This document shows positions 58,393 to 64,000 of a stretch of DNA of 64,000 bases, piece after piece. Made by a program: the position numbers and the translations under genes. The stretch is from Geoglobus sp. UBA235 (GTDB taxonomy: Archaea; Halobacteriota; Archaeoglobi; Archaeoglobales; Archaeoglobaceae): positions 1 through 64,000 of the forward strand of contig DACG01000012.1 of the NCBI GenBank assembly GCA_002494725.1, in the 5' to 3' direction. How positions within the stretch are numbered: position 1 is the first letter of the stretch; every line of letters starts with the position of its first letter. The notes beneath the pieces are model-generated. The model was not told the origin of the DNA. It ran no database searches and saw nothing but the letters and a program-made list of their open reading frames with translations.

Positions 58393-58949
58393 TTTTCCAG
58401 CTTTTTTGTCTTTTCACGTTCTCTCTTTAGACTGATAATTACGGCCACATCGAGTAAGACCACAAGCGCAGTAAACCAGTTCATCCCTTCGACCAAATAG
58501 ACATACAGCCCCACCGCTGTAACAAATGCGACTGCCGGGACAAATAAAACAAGGAGCAGTATGAAGGATGCTCTCCTTTTTTCGGCGCTCGAATCGGTAA
58601 TTTTGAGAGTGTAATTGCCAAACCTTACAGAATATCAGAGAATCACGATCGCAAGAATAAATGGCAGTGTATATTTTTCCGAGTAGTTCAATTCCCCAAT
58701 ACAGTTCAAAACCCATACTTTATCAACGAACAGGACTGGAGTTTCAAAAACTTCGAGAAGAAATACCCACCCTACCAAAAGCAAAAATAAAGCGGTTACA
58801 ACATGCCTGTGCAAACCCTCATGCCTGACCCCCACCTCTATCAGCACCCCACAATTTGGACATTCGAATGTGTGAAAATGTCTGAACAGGTGGGCAATTT
58901 TCCACCAGGAGGGCAGGACTGTCCCGCACTTTGGGCATATGAACTGCAT
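58377..58949 (-). pseudogene. Zinc-ribbon membrane protein interrupted by an in-frame UGA
   Basis: One continuous frame of 190 codons from ATG 58949 carries an N-terminal zinc ribbon (CPKCGTVLPSWW and CPNCG), membrane helices (VVTALFLLLVGWVFLLEVF; then FILAIVIL), a UGA at 58635-58637 (codon 105), a soluble stretch, two more helices (FILLLVLFVPAVAFV; FTALVVLLDVAVIISL) and a lysine-rich tail. The frame is intact on both sides of the UGA, so one base change restores it. Family unknown; selenocysteine there is improbable. It may be translated as a truncated 104-residue protein. Confidence 0.65.
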
Positions 58950-59143
58950 TGGATGTTTTCTTCCAGTATACTTAAAAATTTTTCTTTGATATTGACTGCA
59001 TAGTTGTGTAATCAAAACAAGTAAAATGACAAAAAGTTTGCAATCAAACAATCTCCCGAAGGTTTTCGTCCTGACCTGTGTCTCGGTGTGGTCATACTCA
59101 TCCTGACGGGAAGGTTAAAATACGTTCCATACCACTTCATGCC

Positions 59144-60784
59144 ATGCGAAGTGACATTGTCAAGAGGGGTGTCGACAGGGTCGCTCATCGAGCCCTGCTC
59201 AGGGCTCTTGGTCTGACGGATGACGATTTTGACAGACCCTTCATCGGGATAGCAAATGCGTACAACACAGTCGTTCCCGGCCACATGGCCCTTGACAGAA
59301 TAACCGAATACGTCAAGCAGGGGATAATTGCTGCTGGCGGAGTTCCATTCGAGTTCGGAGTTATTGGAGTATGCGACGGAATTGCGATGGGGCATGTTGG
59401 GATGAGCTACGCCCTGCCTTCAAGGGAGATCATCGCCGACTCCATAGAGGTTATGGTTGAGGCTCACCAGTTCGATGGCCTTGTGGTTGTTGGAAGCTGC
59501 GACAAAATCGTTCCGGGAATGCTCATGGCTGTGCTCAGGCTCAACGTTCCTGCAATTGTCGTAACAGGGGGACCAATGGTAGCCGAGAGGGTTTTCGGTG
59601 AGAGGGTTACGATAAAGGATGCGTTTGAGGCTGCAGGACTTTACAAGGCAGGACAGCTTGATGAAGACGGTTTGAAGCTTTACGAGAACTTCTGCGCTCC
59701 ATCCTGCGGGAGCTGTCAGGGGCTTTACACAGCCAACACAATGCAGATTCTCACGGAAACTCTCGGTTTAAGTTTGCCGTACACCTCCACCTCACCATGC
59801 GGCTCGGCAAGAAAGCTGAGGATAGCGAAGGAAGCGGGCAAAAGGGTGGTCGAGCTTGTAAAGCAGAACATCAAACCCCTCGACATTGTGACTGAAAAAA
59901 GCTTCGAGAACGCAGTGACCATGGACATGATGATTGGAGGCTCGACAAATACGGTTCTGCATTTACCTGCGATTGCGAGGGAAGCTGGAATTAAGCTCGA
60001 CCTCGACGTATTCGACGAGATAAGCAGGAAAACTCCTCACCTTGTAATGCTGGACCCTGCGAGTAAAGACGTTGTGGTCGATCTGGACGAGAGCGGAGGA
60101 GTGCCGATGATTTTCAGGAAAGCCAAACAGTACTTCCACAACGAGATGACAGTTAGCGGATTGAGAATTCACGAGATCGCCGAGCTTGCTGTAAGGAGGG
60201 GAGTGGACATTATAAGAAATCCCGACGACCCGCACAGCAGGGAAGGGGGTATAGCGATCCTGAAGGGCAACATAGCCGAGAGAGGGGCGGTGATCAAGGC
60301 CGCTGCGGTTGACGAGGACATGAGGGTCTTCGAGGGGGAGGCGAGAGTGTTTGATTCTGAAAAGGAAGCTCTCGATGCCATACTTGCCGGAAAGATTCAG
60401 GAGGGACAGGTTGTTGTGATAAGGTACATGGGGCCCAAGGCTGCAGGAATGCCGGAGATGCTTCTGCCAACTGCGGCAATAGCGGGAATGGGTCTGCAGA
60501 GGGTTGCGCTCATAACAGACGGCAGGTTCAGCGGAGCGACGAGAGGACCAGCTATAGGCCATATAGCCCCGGAGGCACTTGCAGGGGGGAACATAGCCCT
60601 TATCGAGGATGGGGATGTCATAGAAATTAACATTCCCGAAAGAAAGCTGAACGTCAGGCTGAGCGATGACGAGCTTGCAGACAGGAGAGAGAGGTGGAAG
60701 CCGAGGGAGATCCGGCATAAGGGCTATCTGGCAAAGTATTCCAGGCTTGTAAGTGGAGCAGACGAGGGAGCGGTTCTCAAATAA
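59144..60784 (+). CDS. ilvD: Dihydroxy-acid dehydratase
   Basis: A 546-residue Fe-S enzyme that dehydrates dihydroxy-isovalerate or -methylvalerate to 2-oxoacids for valine, isoleucine and leucine. Cluster cysteines occur in VVVGSCDKIVPGM and NFCAPSCGSCQGLYTANTM; the C-terminal DGRFSGATRGPAIGHIAPEA is family-typical. The frame opens at 59078, but ATG 59144 (MRSDIVKRGVDR) matches family starts and lies about 28 nt after a TATA-like ggttaaaata. Confidence 0.95.
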   Translation: MRSDIVKRGVDRVAHRALLRALGLTDDDFDRPFIGIANAYNTVVPGHMALDRITEYVKQGIIAAGGVPFEFGVIGVCDGIAMGHVGMSYALPSREIIADSIEVMVEAHQFDGLVVVGSCDKIVPGMLMAVLRLNVPAIVVTGGPMVAERVFGERVTIKDAFEAAGLYKAGQLDEDGLKLYENFCAPSCGSCQGLYTANTMQILTETLGLSLPYTSTSPCGSARKLRIAKEAGKRVVELVKQNIKPLDIVTEKSFENAVTMDMMIGGSTNTVLHLPAIAREAGIKLDLDVFDEISRKTPHLVMLDPASKDVVVDLDESGGVPMIFRKAKQYFHNEMTVSGLRIHEIAELAVRRGVDIIRNPDDPHSREGGIAILKGNIAERGAVIKAAAVDEDMRVFEGEARVFDSEKEALDAILAGKIQEGQVVVIRYMGPKAAGMPEMLLPTAAIAGMGLQRVALITDGRFSGATRGPAIGHIAPEALAGGNIALIEDGDVIEINIPERKLNVRLSDDELADRRERWKPREIRHKGYLAKYSRLVSGADEGAVLK

Positions 60785-60814
60785 TTTTTTATTTTTCGTG
60801 TGTGATTTTTATCC

Positions 60815-61546
60815 ATGGCAGTCATAGACACTCACATCCATTCTGAGGGGAGGAGTGTAGAGGATCTGAAGTTCATGGCTGAGAACGGGATAAAAAAGGC
60901 CATAACCTGTGCCTTCTATCCGATAAGGCCAGGTTTTCCAGAAACCCTGATTGACCTCGCGAGAAAGCTGACAGAGTTCGAGCCGAAGAGGGGGAAGAGA
61001 GCTGGAATTAAAATTCACTCTGCGGTTGGGATTCATCCAAGATGCATCCCGCCAGACTGGCAGAGAGTTCTGGACTTCATCGAGAGCTATTCGGGCTATG
61101 TGGCAATCGGGGAGATAGGACTCGAGGATGGAACTGATGTGGAGAGGGAGGTTCTGAAGGCACAGCTCCTTCTTGCCAAGAGGCTCGACATCCCTGCAAT
61201 CATCCACACCCCCAGAAAGAACAAGGTTGCAATTCTGGAGAAGATGCTCGAGGTTCTCGAGGAGATGTCTTTCCCCGAAGATCTCGCCCTCATTGATCAC
61301 AATTCTGTCGAAACCGTTAAGGTTATCCTGGACAGGGGCTACTGGGCCGGAATAACCGTGCAGCCGGGAAAGCTGAGCGTTGAAGAGGCTGTAAAAATAG
61401 TCGAGGAGTTCGGAGATGAAAGACTCGTAGCGAACAGCGATACAGGATTCAGCGAGTCAGACATGCTTGCTGTGAAAAAGTTCTACGATGCATGCGAAAA
61501 CGAGAGGGTTGTGAGGAAGAATGCTGAGAGGTTTTTCGGGATTTAA
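60815..61546 (+). CDS. TatD-family metal-dependent hydrolase
   Basis: A 243-residue amidohydrolase-fold protein. IDTHIHSEGRS supplies the HxH metal pair, IGEIGLEDG the Glu, IIHTPRKNK and LIDHNS the further His ligands, and VANSDTGFSESD the catalytic Asp. Bacterial TatD relatives are DNases; archaeal members of this branch are untested. It lies 30 bp downstream of ilvD and probably shares its transcript. Confidence 0.88.
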   Translation: MAVIDTHIHSEGRSVEDLKFMAENGIKKAITCAFYPIRPGFPETLIDLARKLTEFEPKRGKRAGIKIHSAVGIHPRCIPPDWQRVLDFIESYSGYVAIGEIGLEDGTDVEREVLKAQLLLAKRLDIPAIIHTPRKNKVAILEKMLEVLEEMSFPEDLALIDHNSVETVKVILDRGYWAGITVQPGKLSVEEAVKIVEEFGDERLVANSDTGFSESDMLAVKKFYDACENERVVRKNAERFFGI

Positions 61547-61627
61547 CGGAAAATTTTAATTCAGTTTCCAAAACTCATCAGCTTGCCCTTTTCACAATCT
61601 ATGTATATCCACAATATCCACAAGTGG

Positions 61628-61804
61628 ATGGTTATGAACATGGATGCCGAACTTCTCAGAAGAGTTGAAAGGCTGGAAGAGAAACTCGACAGAATTCTCG
61701 AAATACCTGAGGATGAATTAACCGAGGAAGAGATCAAGGAACTCAACAGGACAAGCGAGAGAATGAGGAAGGACGAAAAGGTACCTTTGGACAATCTTTT
61801 ATGA
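61628..61804 (+). CDS. RelB-type antitoxin (second module)
   Basis: About 58 residues, charged and helical (LLRRVERLEEKLDRILEIPEDELTEEEIKEL) with a short C-terminal toxin-binding tail (RKDEKVPLDNLL). A gtatatcc element near 61602 lies about 25 nt before ATG 61628; ATG 61634 and 61640 are alternatives. The stop overlaps the toxin ATG (ATGA), as in the module at 28 kb. The sequence differs strongly from that antitoxin. Confidence 0.75.
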   Translation: MVMNMDAELLRRVERLEEKLDRILEIPEDELTEEEIKELNRTSERMRKDEKVPLDNLL

Positions 61805-62075
61805 AGGTTTACCATGATGGAGATCCGCAAAACAGATAAAAAAGCTTGAAGATAATGAAAAATCAGGAATCCTGAGAAGAGTAAAAGCCCTTGAAGTAGA
61901 TCCTTTTCTTGGGAAGAAGCTCAAAGGGAGAGAGAACACGTACTCCCTCAGAGTTGGCAAATTTAGGATTATATACGAAATTCACACAGATCTGAATAAA
62001 ATCTGGACTCTGAAAATTGATAAAGCGTTTATGACAGGATCTGAGTTTTACGGCGTGGAACAACTGTCATTCTAA
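61801..62075 (+). pseudogene. RelE-family toxin, frameshifted near its N-terminus
   Basis: The ATG frame reads MKVYHDGDPQNR and stops at 61837. One base out of register, the expected toxin continues: AKQIKKLEDNEKSGILRRVKAL, PFLGKKLKGRENTYSLRVGKFRIIYE, IWTLKIDKAF and on to TAA 62073-62075. A single lost base between about 61813 and 61823 explains it. The C-terminus after LKIDK is also unusual; another frame gives a short LKIDKRL ending. Probably inactive, or a sequencing error. Confidence 0.75.
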
Positions 62076-62148
62076 AAACTGCAAAGAAGTGGCTCAGAAG
62101 AAGAGAGACGCATGATGAAACAAATTTCCGGATGAATTCTCTCTGGAA

Positions 62149-63132
62149 TTAGCTCTTCTTCCTGCACACGTAAATCCTTCTTGTCAAGCTCTTGTGCAAC
62201 TTTTGACACAGCTTGTATTCGATCTCAAAATGCTCCTCGACAAGCTCATCAACATCCAGGTTGGTCAGGAAGACCGCTCTGCAATTCTCTCTCAGCACCC
62301 TGTGGAACTCTCTGAGTGCGCTGCTGTAAAGCTCATGAATTTTGCCAAGACTTTTCGTTGACTGCAGGTAGGGAAAGTCCGTAACAATTCCATCAACGCT
62401 CCCGTTCTTAAGCCCCATGTTCTTGGCATCACCAATCGCAACGTTTGCTGGCAGATTGTAATACCTCAGATTCACTCCGCACCCCTCAGCTATGGCCCTG
62501 TAGGCCTCAATTCCAATAAAGTCCAGACCCATTAAGCCAGCCTCAACCAGAATCGTGCCAGTCCCGCACATCGGGTCGAGAACGATTCCACTCCTGACAC
62601 CTGCAGTGTTGACAAGGCTCCTTGCAATTCTGGGAAGAATTGCTCCAGGTCTGAAGAAAGGTTTCAAGTCCGGTCTTCTCATCAGAAACTGCTTTCTGTC
62701 GGTTTTGTACAGCAATATTCCAACGTGGATTTGGTTCGAGAAATAAACCCTGATGATGTGATCTGGCTTTGAGACGCTTATCTCAGCCCCTCTCCTCCAG
62801 AGTATCGCTCCGAGCTCCCTCTCCAGTTTGAGAGAGTCAACCTTCCTTTTTCCGATGTTCCTCACCCTAACGCATATCCTGCCAGCCGGAATTTCAATCC
62901 CTTTAAAAAGCTCTTTCAGCTCGTCAAGGGAGCTGCAGGAGAACAAATGCCTGCTTACCTCGTGAATCAGCCCGAATCTGTGGAAATATTCTGTGAGTTC
63001 ATTATCGCAATGTCCGGTGAGTATCTGGGTGTCCTCCTCTTCAGCGTTGCCACGAAAAACGTTCAGAAATGTCCTTGCTTCAATTTTCGCGAGTTCCTCG
63101 AACTCTCCGCTCAGGAAGAACAGCAACCTCAT
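62149..63132 (-). CDS. THUMP-domain tRNA N2-guanosine methyltransferase (Trm-G10/Trm11-like)
   Basis: A 327-residue SAM-dependent methyltransferase. The N-terminal THUMP/ferredoxin-like region (1-160) binds tRNA. LDPMCGTGTILVEAGLMG is motif I, IGIEAYRAIAEG follows, and TDFPYLQST is the catalytic motif IV, with Phe where (D/N)PPY is usual. The archaeal relative makes m2G/m2,2G at tRNA position 10. The start overlaps the srp19 stop by 4 nt. Confidence 0.86.
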   Translation of the reverse strand: MRLLFFLSGEFEELAKIEARTFLNVFRGNAEEEDTQILTGHCDNELTEYFHRFGLIHEVSRHLFSCSSLDELKELFKGIEIPAGRICVRVRNIGKRKVDSLKLERELGAILWRRGAEISVSKPDHIIRVYFSNQIHVGILLYKTDRKQFLMRRPDLKPFFRPGAILPRIARSLVNTAGVRSGIVLDPMCGTGTILVEAGLMGLDFIGIEAYRAIAEGCGVNLRYYNLPANVAIGDAKNMGLKNGSVDGIVTDFPYLQSTKSLGKIHELYSSALREFHRVLRENCRAVFLTNLDVDELVEEHFEIEYKLCQKLHKSLTRRIYVCRKKS

Positions 63133-63422
63133 CCTCGCATTTCTCTGATCTTCTCAGCGAGCTTAACCATCAGCTCCGTTTTTCTCATTCTCTTCTCCAC
63201 TCTAAGCCTGCCACCCTCCTCCCACCAGCACCTCGGATACCTTTTATGCTCAACCTCGTAGCTCAATCCGAGAGCCTCGCACGCTTCAGCGAGTTCCTCG
63301 ATTCTTACATTGGGGACAGAAAATCTTTTCGGTATTCTCCTTCCCTCACTTCTGCTTTTCTTTCTGTCCAAGTTCACGGTCCATATCACGTAGCTATCTT
63401 CTCCTCTTCCTGAGTTCGTCAT
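63129..63422 (-). CDS. srp19: Signal recognition particle 19-kDa protein
   Basis: A 97-residue protein that binds SRP RNA and primes SRP54 binding for co-translational protein export. WTVNLDRKKSRSEGRRIPKRF, VPNVRIEEL and KRYPRCWWEEGGRLRVE are diagnostic. ATG 63422 has GGAGG 5-9 nt upstream; GTG 63389 (MIWTVNLD) is an alternative just after the hisE stop. It overlaps hisE by 29 nt and the methyltransferase by 4 nt. Confidence 0.93.
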   Translation of the reverse strand: MTNSGRGEDSYVIWTVNLDRKKSRSEGRRIPKRFSVPNVRIEELAEACEALGLSYEVEHKRYPRCWWEEGGRLRVEKRMRKTELMVKLAEKIREMRG

Positions 63423-63678
63423 ATACCTCCTCCAGTTTTATTTCGAGGGCTGAAAGCATCACAAGAAGGTGGTACAGCACATCTGCAGTCTCGTAAATCA
63501 CGTCTTCCCTTTTTCCATCCTTTGCAGCCAGTATGAGCTCTGTCATCTCCTCTCCAAGTTTCTCCAGAATTCTGTTGATTCCCTTTTCGTGGTATATGAG
63601 CCTGGCTGTGTATGATCCCTTGCTTGGATATCTTTTTCTCTCCTCTATCACCTCAAAAAGCTCCTCCAGCATCCCCAT
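63394..63678 (-). CDS. hisE: Phosphoribosyl-ATP pyrophosphohydrolase
   Basis: A 94-residue all-alpha NTP pyrophosphohydrolase of histidine synthesis, converting PR-ATP to PR-AMP. EKLGEEMTELILAAKDG and VIYETADVLYHLLVML carry the EExxE and ExxD metal-binding pattern. ATG 63678 overlaps the upstream stop (TGATG); ATG 63672 is an alternative. It is embedded in an operon with a ParB-like gene, srp19 and the methyltransferase. Confidence 0.93.
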   Translation of the reverse strand: MGMLEELFEVIEERKRYPSKGSYTARLIYHEKGINRILEKLGEEMTELILAAKDGKREDVIYETADVLYHLLVMLSALEIKLEEVYDELRKRRR

Positions 63679-64000
63679 CACTTTGAATTTTTGAACGTTA
63701 TTTCAACCAGAGGGTGAGGCGTGTCCTCAATCACCTCTATATCTCTGATCGATCTGATCCCCTTTTTCTTTACAAGCTTTTCCATTCCAAGCTCAACGTT
63801 GCCGGGCACTTCGAGAACATACGCATCAAGCCTGTCAATTCCGAGCTTTTTTGCAGCAACAACCCTGTGGTGGCCATCAACCAGAAAATAGGTGTCATCC
63901 TTCTTTATAACAACTATAGGCTCTGCAAGCCCCCTCTTGATCTCATAGATTCTTCCTCTAAGCTCATCTGCAAAGATCTTGGTCTGTGTTGGAATGAGTC
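63678..64000 (-). CDS. ParB-like nuclease-domain protein (5' end beyond the window)
   Basis: The last 106 codons of a minus-strand gene cut by the window edge. IPTQTKIFADELRGRIYEIKRG, EPIVVIKKDDTYFLVDGHHRVVAAKKLGI matches the ParB/sulfiredoxin-type domain, with DGHHR as its signature. Such domains bind DNA or hydrolyse nucleotides. The role of this archaeal family is unknown. Its TGA overlaps the hisE ATG. Confidence 0.8.
   Translation of the reverse strand, partial: LIPTQTKIFADELRGRIYEIKRGLAEPIVVIKKDDTYFLVDGHHRVVAAKKLGIDRLDAYVLEVPGNVELGMEKLVKKKGIRSIRDIEVIEDTPHPLVEITFKNSK

Noticed and set aside
58635..58637. UGA as a selenocysteine codon
   Set aside because: It lies just after a membrane helix with no redox motif, and selenocysteine use is not expected in Archaeoglobales; a nonsense change is simpler.

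Overview
The window comes from a hyperthermophilic euryarchaeon of the Archaeoglobales. The evidence is archaeal TBP, Rpo7/Spt4, SRP19, Kae1/Bud32, split glutamate synthase, archaeal-type PEP carboxylase, CofD (F420), inositol-phosphate synthase, an archaeoflavoprotein (AfpA) next to an iron-sulfur flavoprotein, and an AfJAMM-like protease with the same metal-ligand numbering as the Archaeoglobus fulgidus protein. A complete narGHJI-narK nitrate respiration operon makes a nitrate-respiring member such as Ferroglobus the best guess; that assignment is inference, since no rRNA is present. Many first genes of transcription units have a TATA box about 25 nt before the start codon (leaderless style), while internal operon genes have strong GGAGGTGA ribosome sites. 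I used this to choose starts.

Layout. 0-9 kb: tRNA-Val, a nitroreductase, hsp20 with an exact CTAAC-N5-GTTAG heat-shock operator, a DRG GTPase, LeuC-type dehydratase, acetyl-CoA synthetase, an overlapping glutaredoxin/ferredoxin-thioredoxin-reductase pair, a solo Cas4-like nuclease, aspartate kinase and an unrecognised 43-residue Cys protein. 9-16 kb: radical SAM protein, then the information-processing cluster rpo7-spt4-dephospho-CoA kinase-S24e-S27ae-kae1-bud32, azlCD and an Agl23-like membrane protein. 16-27 kb: TBP, inositol-phosphate synthase, and a mevalonate-entry operon (regulator, HMG-CoA synthase, thiolase-fold protein, DUF35, endonuclease IV-like protein), then ValRS, an FAH-family enzyme and CofD. 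28-41 kb: tRNA-Asp, a damaged RelBE module, JAMM protease-hisC, a glycosyltransferase, glutamate synthase in three pieces plus glutamine synthetase, gatB-coaD-galT-like, PEP carboxylase and tRNA-Cys.

41-54 kb is the accessory core: a perfect 36-nt repeat pair with a 35-nt spacer beside tRNA-Cys, a frameshifted histone-deacetylase-family gene, a molybdate/tungstate ABC transporter (wtpABC) divergent from a Tfx regulator, and the nitrate operon cytochrome c-narG-narH-narJ-narI-narK. These plausibly work together: WtpABC supplies Mo or W for NarG, Tfx may adjust that supply, the diheme cytochrome c and NarI deliver electrons, NarJ matures NarG, and NarK moves nitrate and nitrite.

54-64 kb: flavoprotein pair, uracil permease/upp, then a stretch rich in decayed genes (nitroreductase pseudogene, zinc-ribbon membrane protein with an in-frame UGA, second RelBE module with a frameshifted toxin) interleaved with ilvD and a TatD-family gene. 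It ends in an overlapping operon of a ParB-like protein (cut by the window edge), hisE, srp19 and a THUMP methyltransferase.
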